Assembly (NCBI GenBank): GCA_905216025.1
Contig: CAJMSE010000016.1
Location: 23,557-87,556 of the forward strand
Origin: an uncultured bacterium
GTDB taxonomy: Bacteria > Bacteroidota > Bacteroidia > Bacteroidales > Bacteroidaceae
Reading direction: 5' to 3'
DNA length: 64,000 nt
Within the stretch, counting starts at the first letter, position 1. Each line of letters begins with the position of its first letter. A program made the position numbers and the translations under genes. This document shows positions 40,001 through 48,482 of this stretch, piece by piece. The notes beneath the pieces were generated by a model. It was given only the letters and a program-made list of their open reading frames with translations, was not told where the DNA came from and did no database searches.

Positions 40001-42466
40001 ATGAACAGAATAATGAAATACCTGTCGGCTGCGGCGATGATTCTTGCAGGCTGGCCGATGGCGGTCAACGGACAATCATCATACAGGGACAGCTTTCTAA
40101 AGCCATCGGACGAGAACCGCCCGCTGATTATCTGGCAATGGATGGACGGCCTCGTCACGAAAGAGGGAATAACGGAAGACCTTGAGGCCTTCAAGGCCGC
40201 AGGGCTGGCCGGGGTGCAGAACTTCCAGATAGGCGGCGACATGCAGAGCCTCGTCGGCGACCCGACGTGCGCCATAGGCAGCGACAAATGGAAAGCCATG
40301 ATGCGTTGGGCTATGGAGGAATGCAAGCGGTTAGGACTGAGTTTCGGCACGCACAACTGCCCGGGATGGTCGTCAAGCGCCTACGGCAACGTCACACCGG
40401 AATACTCGATGCAGAAGCTCGTATACTCGGAGGTGATGGTCGATGCCCGCAAGAAAACGATGATGCTTCCCCACCCCGAGGTCGACCCGAAATACAATTA
40501 CTATGAGGATATTGCCGTGCTGGCCATGCCCGCCGACACGACGGTGAGCAAGGACGACATCATCGACATCACAAAGTTCATGGATGCCGACGGCATGCTT
40601 ACCATTCCACGGCAGATGGCGGCGGTATTGAAAACCCACCCCGTGGTGCTCCGTTTCGGTCACACCACCAACGGCAAGACCAACGAGGCTCAGTCGCCTG
40701 TGTCGGGACAGGGTCTGGAATGCGACAAGATGCGCCGCGAGGCTGTAAAGCATTTCTGGGACGGTTATCCGCAGATGCTCATAGACATAGCCGGAGACAT
40801 GGCAGGCAAGACGTTCAACCGCATCGAGATAGACAGCTATGAGGCGGGCGGTCAGGATTGGAGCGTCGTGCTGCCCGACGAATTCCGTTCGCGCAAGGGC
40901 TACGACCTCACGCCCTATCTTCCCGCTATCGCCGGCCGCGCCGTGATAGGAAGCAAGGAGGAGAACACGCAGTTCATAAAAGACTTCACCGACGTGCTGA
41001 CATCGCTCTTCGCCGAAAACTACTATGGTTACATGGCCGAACTGGCTGAGCGTACCCCGGGCATGAAGCTCCTCATTGAACCATACGGCACGGGAGGCCA
41101 AAAGCCGTTCCGCGTGCTCGACATATACAAGATACTAAAGCATTCACCAAATGCCATCATCGCAACCGAGTTCTGGGTAAAGCCGGACTGGGGCTGGAAA
41201 GACATGAGAGGCCATGAGAAGGTAATGCGCAACACACAACGCCGCATGCTCGTGGCCGAAGCCTTCACGTGCTATCCGCTACACGCATGGCAGGACGACC
41301 CGCAATCGCTTAAACCCGTATGCGACCGTGCTTTCTGCACCGGCGTAAACCGAATGATGCTGCATGCCGGTGCGGCCTACCCATGGCCAAACATTGAGCC
41401 GGGAATGTCGTTCGGCAAATGGGGCACGCAGTTTGTGCCGGGGCAGACATGGTGGAAGGCTGGCGGCGCACGCGCCCTGTTCGACTATATGGCGCGATGC
41501 CAGTCGCTGCTGCAACGCGGTGTGCCGGCCAAGGACCAGCTCCATCTGACAGACCGATTCATGACCTACCGACGCACCGACGGCGCCAACGACATCATAT
41601 TCATCTGCAACCCGACAGACAAGACTGTCGCGGACACGCTCTGCCTGACCGGTTTTGCCGGAGACCGCAGCGTTGAGCTATGGAATCCCTACTCCGTAAC
41701 GATGGATGCTCTACCGCAGAAAGACAGTGCCATCATCACGATAGAGCCAAACGGTTCGCGCTTCCTCGTAGTGTGCGGACTGCACCCAATGACGCCTACT
41801 GCCGACATGTATGCTGCAGGTATCAATCCGGCCGAGAACGCCTTGCTCACCAGCCACAGCGACGTTACCGCGGCATCTGTAAAGCTCGACCGAGCCTGGA
41901 GAATCTCCGTGCCGGCATCGCCTGAAAGGCCAACGGCATTCGCCACTGATACCCTCTTCGACTGGACATCATCATCAATACCAGAAGTAAGATACTTCTC
42001 GGGCACGGCCACCTACACCAACACCGTGACGCTGAAAAAGAAACAACTGCGCGGCCGGCGGGCCGTGCTAAGCCTTGGCACAGTGAAGAACATGGCATCG
42101 GTACGCGTCAACGGCACGGTATTCCCCGTGATGTGGAAGGCCCCGTTCCTGCTCGACATAACCGCAGCACTGCACAACGGCGACAACACCATCGAGATAG
42201 ACGTAACGAATCTCTGGCCCAACCGCATGATAGGTGATGAGCATGAACCAGACGATATCGAGTGGTCAGAGCCATTCTTATATAAATATGTGCCGGGCTC
42301 ACCCGTAGCCGGATGCTTCATGAAAGCCATACCAGACTGGCTGCGCAACGGAACGCCGCGCCCATCGAAAGGACGCAAGACCGTGGGCTGCTTCAAATTC
42401 TTCACGGCCGACTCTCCTCTCCTACCCTCCGGACTGCTCGGCCCGGTGGTGCTGACGCTCGAATGA
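40001..42466 (+). CDS. GH106-like alpha-L-rhamnosidase
   Basis: 821 residues with signal peptide MNRIMKYLSAAAMILAGWPMAVNG. The N-terminal part has the GH106 hallmark RPLIIWQWMDGLVTKEGITEDLEAFKAAGLAGVQNFQIGG. A (beta/alpha)-barrel follows with THNCPGWSSSAYGNVTP, FNRIEIDSYEAGGQDWSVVLPDEFRSRKGYDLTPYLP (a likely catalytic Glu) and AIIATEFWVKPDWGWKDMRGHEKVM (a likely second Glu). The last ~200 residues form a galactose-binding-like beta-sandwich (VLSLGTVKNMASVRVNGTVFPVMW). It should release alpha-L-rhamnose from pectic or plant glycosides. At 821 residues it is shorter than the best known Bacteroides enzymes. It is not part of a susCD locus. Confidence 0.85.
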   Translation: MNRIMKYLSAAAMILAGWPMAVNGQSSYRDSFLKPSDENRPLIIWQWMDGLVTKEGITEDLEAFKAAGLAGVQNFQIGGDMQSLVGDPTCAIGSDKWKAMMRWAMEECKRLGLSFGTHNCPGWSSSAYGNVTPEYSMQKLVYSEVMVDARKKTMMLPHPEVDPKYNYYEDIAVLAMPADTTVSKDDIIDITKFMDADGMLTIPRQMAAVLKTHPVVLRFGHTTNGKTNEAQSPVSGQGLECDKMRREAVKHFWDGYPQMLIDIAGDMAGKTFNRIEIDSYEAGGQDWSVVLPDEFRSRKGYDLTPYLPAIAGRAVIGSKEENTQFIKDFTDVLTSLFAENYYGYMAELAERTPGMKLLIEPYGTGGQKPFRVLDIYKILKHSPNAIIATEFWVKPDWGWKDMRGHEKVMRNTQRRMLVAEAFTCYPLHAWQDDPQSLKPVCDRAFCTGVNRMMLHAGAAYPWPNIEPGMSFGKWGTQFVPGQTWWKAGGARALFDYMARCQSLLQRGVPAKDQLHLTDRFMTYRRTDGANDIIFICNPTDKTVADTLCLTGFAGDRSVELWNPYSVTMDALPQKDSAIITIEPNGSRFLVVCGLHPMTPTADMYAAGINPAENALLTSHSDVTAASVKLDRAWRISVPASPERPTAFATDTLFDWTSSSIPEVRYFSGTATYTNTVTLKKKQLRGRRAVLSLGTVKNMASVRVNGTVFPVMWKAPFLLDITAALHNGDNTIEIDVTNLWPNRMIGDEHEPDDIEWSEPFLYKYVPGSPVAGCFMKAIPDWLRNGTPRPSKGRKTVGCFKFFTADSPLLPSGLLGPVVLTLE

Positions 42467-42557
42467 GCCAGGACAGGCAATAAAGAGACACTGTCAATAA
42501 CTGACAAGAACTATCGCCAATGCCAGCCTGACGTTCATAAATCATCATTTCTCGGTA

Positions 42558-42588
42558 TTGCATATATATAGCATAAGCGCTAACTTTG
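42558..42588 (+). promoter_or_regulatory. Promoter of the xus-like operon
   Basis: TTG (42558-42560), 20-nt spacer, TAACTTTG (42581-42588), a full consensus. The transcript would start near 42595 and directly enter the hairpin at 42609-42656. Confidence 0.75.
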
Positions 42589-42608
42589 CACCACGAAAAA
42601 GAAGCGCG

Positions 42609-42663
42609 TAGTGTACAATCACGTAAGTCCAGCTGACTATACATGATTGTACACTATTTTTTT
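42609..42663 (+). terminator. Leader hairpin with T-tract (attenuator candidate) before the TonB receptor
   Basis: 16-nt arms (42609-42624 and 42641-42656) pair with one mismatch; the core is gtgtacaatca/tgattgtacac. The middle has a further 4-bp stem (agtc/gact). Seven T follow at 42657-42663. It lies between the promoter at 42558-42588 and the receptor ATG at 42706, so it can end transcription before the operon. It is also 140 nt behind the GH106 stop and could serve as that gene's terminator. Confidence 0.7.
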
Positions 42664-42705
42664 GCGCCCTGCAAAAGTGGAAAGATCAGAGTAAAGATAT
42701 AATAA

Positions 42706-45114
42706 ATGAACGGGATAAGCATGATGAGCGGCAGAACCGCACTGGCCGTATGGCTATGTATAATGTATGCCATAACGGTAACGGCACAGACAAAGGCACC
42801 GGCATTGTCGGGCAAGGTGATATCTAAGGACAAAAAGGAAGTGGCCTTTGCCACGGTGATGCTGAAAGGCACGGGATACGGATGTTCCACAAACGAGCAT
42901 GGTATGTACTATCTGCACGCTCCGGCCGGAAACTATACACTGACAGTATCGGCCATCGGATACACGACGGTGGAGAAGGCGGTGACGCTTACTGCCGAGC
43001 GGCAGAAGATGAATATCATCCTGGCAGACTCGGAAGTGGAACTTGACGAGGTGAAAGTGATGGCAAGCGGCGTGAGCAGGATAAACAAGTCTGCATATAA
43101 CGCGGTGGCGATAGATGCCCGCAAGCTGCACAACACCACGCAGAACCTCAGCGACGCACTGGCAAAAGCCCCGGGCATGAAACTTCGTGAGTCGGGCGGC
43201 GTAGGCTCGGACATGCAGTTCATGATGGACGGCTTCAGCGGCCGCAACGTCAAGATATTCATCGACGGAGTGCCGCAGGAGGGCGTAGGCTCATCGTTCG
43301 GCCTTAACAACATCCCGATAAATTTCGCCGAGCGCATTGAGGTGTACCGTGGCGTGGTGCCGGTGGGGTTCGGCACAGACGCGCTGGGCGGCGTGGTGAA
43401 CATCGTCACCCGCAAGGACCGCAGGAAATGGTTTGCCGACGCATCCTATTCGTTCGGCTCGTTCAACACGCACAAGAGCAACATTCATTTCGGACAGCGT
43501 TTCGACAACGGTCTTACGTACGAGGTAAACGCATTCCAGAACTACTCGGACAACGACTACTACATAGACACGCCCGTGGAGCACTTCAACGAAGACGGCA
43601 GTTCGATAATCAACTCAAAACTCATCGAACACGTAAAGCGCTTCAACGACACCTATCATAACGAGGCCGTGACCGGAAAAATAGGACTTACCGGAAAGTC
43701 GTTTGCCGACAGGTTTATGCTCAGCCTCACATGGTCAAACATGTATAAGGAACAGCAGACCGGCGTGACGCAGGAAGTGGTGTTCGGCCAGAAACACAGT
43801 AAAGGTCACTCGCTGATGCCCGCGCTTGAATACTCGAAGCGCAACCTGCTGATAAGCAACCTTGATGTCGCTGTAACGGCAAACTATAACTATAATGTGA
43901 CGCATAATGTGGACACGGCTGCATTTTATTATAACTGGCTCGGTGAACGGCGATACAGCGGACAGGCCGGTGAGCAGTCGTATCAGGACTCACGTTCTGA
44001 AAACTCCAACTGGAACGCCACGGCCACGCTGAACTACCGTATAGGCGACGCGCACACGTTCACGCTGAGCGAGGTGACAAACAACTTCACCCGCAAGCGC
44101 ACCGATGCTCCCGGCTCTACGGAGACATCTGTGGAAGAGCAGGCAATAGATAAGATTACGAACAAGAACATACTGGGACTGTCTTACCGTATGATGCTGT
44201 CGGACAAATGGAATGTGTCGGTGTTCGGAAAGTATTACCATCAGTATAATTCCGGACCTGTATCCACATCGTCGAGCGGCACGAGCGACTACGTGAGCAT
44301 AACCTCCACAACCGATGTCATGGGTTACGGACTTGCCGGAACATATTTTGTGATGCGGGGACTGCAGGCCAAGGCGTCGTACGAAAAGGCATACCGCCTT
44401 CCGACCAACGACGAGCTGTTCGGTGACGAGAGCCTCGAGCTGAGTGCCATGGACCTGAAGCCGGAGAACAGCCACAACATCAACGTCAGTCTGAGCTACA
44501 ACACGCACATAGGCCGTCACGGGATATACGCCGAGGCGGGATATGTGTACCGCGACACGAGGGACTACATACAGCGCACCATCAGCACATACAGCGGCGG
44601 CAAGCAGTATGCATCGTACGAGAACCACGGCCGCGTGAAGACCACGGGCTACAACCTGTCGGCACGCTACAGCTTCGGACGGCTGCTCAACATCGGCGGA
44701 ACGTTCACCCAGATGGACGTGCGCGACAACGTGAAGACTCTGTCGGGACTTACCGCTCAGGCCAATCCGTCGTACAAGGCGCGCATACCCAACCTGCCGT
44801 ACCGCTTTGCCAACATGGACGCCACGGTGTATTTCGCCAACCTCCTTGCCAAGGGCAACACGCTGTCGGTGACTTACGACAACTACTATGCCCACAGTTT
44901 CCCACTTTACACAGAGGTGTACGGTTCGTCTTCATCAAAGAAAGTGGTGCCGGAGCAGTTTGCGCACAACATCACGCTGACGTACAGCATGTGTCAGGGA
45001 CGCTACAACGTCTCGCTCGAGTGCCGCAACTTTACGAATGAGAAGCTCTACGACAACTTCTGTCTGCAGAAGCCCGGGCGGGCCTTCTACGGCAAGGTGC
45101 GCGTAAACCTCTGA
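42706..45114 (+). CDS. xusA: TonB-dependent outer-membrane receptor, XusA-like
   Basis: 802 residues. A signal peptide (MNGISMMSGRTALAVWLCIM... TVTAQ) is followed by a carboxypeptidase-regulatory-like domain at about 28-105 (LSGKVISKDKKEVAFATVML, ENTYTL-type strands) and the plug at about 115-235 (LSDALAKAPGMKLRESGGVG, IDGVPQEGVGSSFGLNNIPI, GTDALGGVVNIVTRKD). The 22-strand barrel follows and ends in KVRVNL. The gene is followed by a DUF4374 lipoprotein and a PepSY membrane protein, the order of xusABC of Bacteroides thetaiotaomicron, where the system takes up iron from foreign siderophores. That function is inferred here from gene order. The leader suggests attenuation. Confidence 0.88.
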   Translation: MNGISMMSGRTALAVWLCIMYAITVTAQTKAPALSGKVISKDKKEVAFATVMLKGTGYGCSTNEHGMYYLHAPAGNYTLTVSAIGYTTVEKAVTLTAERQKMNIILADSEVELDEVKVMASGVSRINKSAYNAVAIDARKLHNTTQNLSDALAKAPGMKLRESGGVGSDMQFMMDGFSGRNVKIFIDGVPQEGVGSSFGLNNIPINFAERIEVYRGVVPVGFGTDALGGVVNIVTRKDRRKWFADASYSFGSFNTHKSNIHFGQRFDNGLTYEVNAFQNYSDNDYYIDTPVEHFNEDGSSIINSKLIEHVKRFNDTYHNEAVTGKIGLTGKSFADRFMLSLTWSNMYKEQQTGVTQEVVFGQKHSKGHSLMPALEYSKRNLLISNLDVAVTANYNYNVTHNVDTAAFYYNWLGERRYSGQAGEQSYQDSRSENSNWNATATLNYRIGDAHTFTLSEVTNNFTRKRTDAPGSTETSVEEQAIDKITNKNILGLSYRMMLSDKWNVSVFGKYYHQYNSGPVSTSSSGTSDYVSITSTTDVMGYGLAGTYFVMRGLQAKASYEKAYRLPTNDELFGDESLELSAMDLKPENSHNINVSLSYNTHIGRHGIYAEAGYVYRDTRDYIQRTISTYSGGKQYASYENHGRVKTTGYNLSARYSFGRLLNIGGTFTQMDVRDNVKTLSGLTAQANPSYKARIPNLPYRFANMDATVYFANLLAKGNTLSVTYDNYYAHSFPLYTEVYGSSSSKKVVPEQFAHNITLTYSMCQGRYNVSLECRNFTNEKLYDNFCLQKPGRAFYGKVRVNL

Positions 45115-45178
45115 CACGGCCTGCGGAATCCGGACAAAAGAAGAAACGATAAATCAACAAATAAAAACATAAGCAATA

Positions 45179-46558
45179 ATGAACAAGAGAAACTACTTAC
45201 TGATGGCCTCGGCTCTGATTGCCGCAGGCAGTGTATTTACAGCGTGCAGCAGTGACGACGAAAACGGCGGAGGCGATGAGGCTTTCATGCCCGGAAACTA
45301 TGTAATATCGGCAAAAGCTCCGGCAAAGGCTGGCTCGGGCGAAGCCAACTACATCCTCACATCCGAAAGTCTTGACGGCGGACAGATAACCACGCTTGGC
45401 AACGGACTGGAGGCAAGCACCGGAACGGAGTGGGTGTTCTATAAGGACAAGTACCTCTTCCGTCTCCAGTATAACCAGGGTGAGGCCGGAACAACAGAGT
45501 CATACTTCCGCAATGCCGCCGGCAACGTGGAGCAGCGCGCCATACTCTACTCCATCAAAAACCGATTCACCACATTCGGCACATACGGCAACAACATCAT
45601 CACCGCGGCATCTGTAGACATGGACGCCACAGACGGCTCACGGCTCAAGCCGAAAGGCATCGGCCTGACGTATCTTGATGCAGTGAATGAACGGTTCTCG
45701 TCAAAGACAATCAACGCAGAGAATCTGCTCGGCACAGGCGAATATGTAACTTTCTCGGGAATACTTGAGACAAACGGCAGGCTCTATACCGCCGTAATAC
45801 CGATGGGCATGAGTGCATACGGCATAGAGAAACATCCCGACATGGTGGTAGACCAAAGCCTTATAGCTACGGCAAGCAGCGGCACGGGCAGTCACGGCTC
45901 GTCGGCAGGCACCATCACCGGAACACAGCATCCCGATGAGGCGTGGGTAGCCATCTACAACGATGACAGCTTCAGCGGCGAGCCCACACTGATAAAGACA
46001 GACAAGATAAGCTATGCCTGCGGACGCATGCGCTCACAGTATTACCAGACGATATGGGCTGCCGACAACGGCGACGTGTATGTGTTCTCTCCGAACTATT
46101 CGCGCACTATGGACACAGAAATACAGAAGTCTGACCTGCCGTCGGGAGTCGTGCGTATCAAAGCCGGTGCAAAAGAGTTCGACCCGAACTATTATGTAAA
46201 CATCGAGCAGGCCGCAGGCGCACCGCTCTACCGTTGCTGGCACCTCACGGGCAACTACTTCCTGCTCCAGCTTTATACCAATGGATTCAATATCAACGGC
46301 GCAGGCACGACACGCCTTGCCATATTCAACGGTACGGACAAGAGTGTGAGAACCGTTGAGGGACTTCCTGCGACCGATGTAATCTCATCGTTCAGCAAGT
46401 TCCCTTATGCAGAGAACGGAATGGGATATATCGGCGTGACGACTACCGACGGCGCGCAGCCGGCAATTTACCGCATAGATCCGGCAACAGCCAGGGCCAC
46501 AAAAGGTCTCACCGTAGATTCATCAACTGATATTTCAGCCATCGGAGTGCTCAAATAA
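45179..46558 (+). CDS. xusB: DUF4374 surface lipoprotein, XusB-like siderophore-binding protein
   Basis: 459 residues. A lipoprotein signal (MNKRNYLLMASALIAAGSVFTAC) has its Cys at residue 23, followed by acidic SSDDENGGGDE, the pattern of surface-exposed Bacteroidetes lipoproteins. The rest is a beta-propeller-like DUF4374 domain (YVISAKAPAKAGSGEANYIL, LTYLDAVNERFSSKTINAEN, HPDEAWVAIYNDDSFSGEPT, YACGRMRSQYYQTIWAADNG, GDVYVFSPNYSRTMDTEIQK). In the known xus system this protein binds ferric xenosiderophore and passes it to the TonB receptor. It lies 64 nt after the receptor and 33 nt before the PepSY gene. Confidence 0.88.
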   Translation: MNKRNYLLMASALIAAGSVFTACSSDDENGGGDEAFMPGNYVISAKAPAKAGSGEANYILTSESLDGGQITTLGNGLEASTGTEWVFYKDKYLFRLQYNQGEAGTTESYFRNAAGNVEQRAILYSIKNRFTTFGTYGNNIITAASVDMDATDGSRLKPKGIGLTYLDAVNERFSSKTINAENLLGTGEYVTFSGILETNGRLYTAVIPMGMSAYGIEKHPDMVVDQSLIATASSGTGSHGSSAGTITGTQHPDEAWVAIYNDDSFSGEPTLIKTDKISYACGRMRSQYYQTIWAADNGDVYVFSPNYSRTMDTEIQKSDLPSGVVRIKAGAKEFDPNYYVNIEQAAGAPLYRCWHLTGNYFLLQLYTNGFNINGAGTTRLAIFNGTDKSVRTVEGLPATDVISSFSKFPYAENGMGYIGVTTTDGAQPAIYRIDPATARATKGLTVDSSTDISAIGVLK

Positions 46559-46591
46559 CATATAGGAACGTACAAATAAACATTTGCAGCA

Positions 46592-48301
46592 ATGAAAAAG
46601 ACATTCCGAAAGATACACCTTTGGCTGTCCATACCGTTCGGCATATTCATCACGCTGATATGCTTCTCGGGCGCCATGCTCGTGTTTGAGAAGGAAATCA
46701 CAGAGGCTCTCCGTCGCGACCTTTACTATGTGAACGAGGTGAAGGAGCAACCCCTGCCGCTCGACAGTCTGATGAAAGCCGTTACGGCCACACTCCCCGA
46801 CAGCGTTGAGGTGACGGGGGTGACCATTTCGCCCGACCGTGAGCGCGCCTATCAGGTGAGTCTGTCAAAGCCGCGCCGCACGTCTCTATATGTAGACCAG
46901 TATACAGGCGAGGTGAAAGGCCGCAGCGGCCGCCTGCCGTTCTACGACACGATGTTCCACATGCACCGCTGGATGATGGGTTCGTCGCAGGGCTTCGGCA
47001 AACTGCTTGTCGGCGTCAGTACACTGATGCTCGTCATCATCCTCATCACCGGCATACTGATGTGGCTGTCAAACAGGAAGAAGCCGTTGACTAAAAGTCT
47101 CACGATATCGTTAACCAAGGGCTGGCCGCGCTTCTGGCACGACCTGCATGTGGCCGGAGGCATCTATGCCACTGTATTCCTGCTCGCCCTTGCACTCACC
47201 GGACTGACATGGTCGTTCTCATGGTACCGTACAGGCTTCTACGCCATGTTCGGAGTCGAGGCAAGCGCCGGGGGACACGGAGGTGGTCATGGAAGTGCAG
47301 AAAGCCACGGTGAAAGAGAAGGACGAGGAGGCGCTGAAGGCCGACGCCACCACAGTGACGGCAGCCACACAAGACGCGACAGCACGGCCGGAGACAACAG
47401 CGAGGCATACCACGGCCGACACAAGCACCATGCGGACAGCAGAACACACGGTGCCGGCAATGAAGCGCGCAATGCTGACAACGAAACAAACAGCGAAGGC
47501 ACTGCCGCTGCAACGGCTTCTAAAACCGACACGCCGGTGACGGATACGGAAACAGACAACGGCGAAGAGCACACTGGCCGCCACGGCGGACACGGAAGAC
47601 GCGGAGGCCGCGGCGCAGCATATCACCACTATCAGGACAGCACGGCAGCATACGCCGGGCATCACCCTGAAGACAGCCTGCACAGCCGACGCCACCGCCG
47701 CCACGACATTGCCGAGGCTGAGCAGATACAGGCCAATGCAGCCATGACTAATGCTACTGACGATAAACCTGTACAGACTGAAGAAACAAGGGCTATACGC
47801 GGCAGAAACAAAGCCAGCCGCAACAAAGGCTCATACGGCCGCAGCAGAGAATCTGCCGACTCCAAACCGAGACAGGCTATATATAAAGAGGTGACGGACA
47901 CGGCGGCATCCGACACCATCATACAGGCAAGCCCCTACGCCCACTGGCAGGATGTCTTCGACAACCTCGCCAAGGCACATCCAGGTTTCCGCCAGATAAC
48001 CATCTCCGACGGTTCGGCAAGCGTAGTGCCCGCAGGACGCAACAGTCTGCGCGCCGGCGACCGCTTCGACTTCGACTCCACGACAGGCAAGGTCATCGGC
48101 TGCAAGCCTTATTCAGTCCAAGAAAAGGGCACCAAGGTGCGCAGCGGTGTCTACATGGTGCATACCGGCAGCTGGGGCGGCATGCTCACACGCATCATCA
48201 CCTTCATAGCCGCACTTCTCGGGACGACGCTGCCGCTCACCGGATATTATCTTTGGATAATGAAGAGGAGAAGAAAGGACAAGGCAAAGAAAGACAACTG
48301 A
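46592..48301 (+). CDS. xusC: PepSY-associated inner-membrane protein, XusC-like, with long His-rich insertion
   Basis: 569 residues. Helix 1 (about 9-32, HLWLSIPFGIFITLICFSG), a PepSY domain (45-110), MFHMHRWMMG and helix 2 (136-160), helix 3 with WHDLHVAGGIYATVFLLALALTG (182-211). The second PepSY domain is at about 447-520 (YAHWQDVFDNLAKAHPGFRQ), and helix 4 is after VHTGSWGGMLTRIITFIAALLG. The paired His motifs (HMH, WHDLH, VHTGSWGG) are those proposed to hold haem in PepSY reductases; XusC-type proteins reduce or transfer iron. Between helix 3 and the second PepSY domain is a ~220-residue low-complexity insertion (222-445) with 21 His in residues 229-371 and many Gly, Arg and acidic residues, unusual for the family. 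Confidence 0.87.
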   Translation: MKKTFRKIHLWLSIPFGIFITLICFSGAMLVFEKEITEALRRDLYYVNEVKEQPLPLDSLMKAVTATLPDSVEVTGVTISPDRERAYQVSLSKPRRTSLYVDQYTGEVKGRSGRLPFYDTMFHMHRWMMGSSQGFGKLLVGVSTLMLVIILITGILMWLSNRKKPLTKSLTISLTKGWPRFWHDLHVAGGIYATVFLLALALTGLTWSFSWYRTGFYAMFGVEASAGGHGGGHGSAESHGEREGRGGAEGRRHHSDGSHTRRDSTAGDNSEAYHGRHKHHADSRTHGAGNEARNADNETNSEGTAAATASKTDTPVTDTETDNGEEHTGRHGGHGRRGGRGAAYHHYQDSTAAYAGHHPEDSLHSRRHRRHDIAEAEQIQANAAMTNATDDKPVQTEETRAIRGRNKASRNKGSYGRSRESADSKPRQAIYKEVTDTAASDTIIQASPYAHWQDVFDNLAKAHPGFRQITISDGSASVVPAGRNSLRAGDRFDFDSTTGKVIGCKPYSVQEKGTKVRSGVYMVHTGSWGGMLTRIITFIAALLGTTLPLTGYYLWIMKRRRKDKAKKDN

Positions 48302-48336
48302 TAAAACATGAAAGGCCAACAGGCCCTCGGAAAGCA

Positions 48337-48377
48337 ACACCCCAAAAGTCGCACACCCGGCTTTTGGGGTGTATTTT
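48337..48377 (+). terminator. Intrinsic terminator of the xus-like operon
   Basis: A perfect 12-bp stem (48337-48348 acaccccaaaag with 48361-48372), 12-nt loop, then ATTTTTAT. It lies 36 nt after the last stop. Confidence 0.9.
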
Positions 48378-48410
48378 TATACTAATCGGTAGAAAGTCAG
48401 ATATTTTCCT

Positions 48411-48418
48411 TATCTTTG
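48411..48418 (+). promoter_or_regulatory. -7 element of the GH29 gene
   Basis: TATCTTTG, 65 nt before ATG 48483 and after the terminator at 48337-48377. No good TTG at -33. Confidence 0.55.
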
Positions 48419-48482
48419 CAGACAAGTATAGAAAATGCAATAGTATAAAATTTACTAACCTTCAGCATAAACCGAAAAGACA

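Noticed and set aside
42609..42663. Simple terminator of the GH106 gene
   Set aside because: Possible, but a consensus promoter lies upstream of it and none downstream, so a leader attenuator explains the layout better. Kept as an alternative.
47219..47704. Minus-strand open frame (161 codons) inside the XusC-like gene
   Set aside because: It results from the low-complexity His/Gly/Arg/Ala coding region, where several frames stay open; Val/Ala/Ser/Cys-rich product without a fold.
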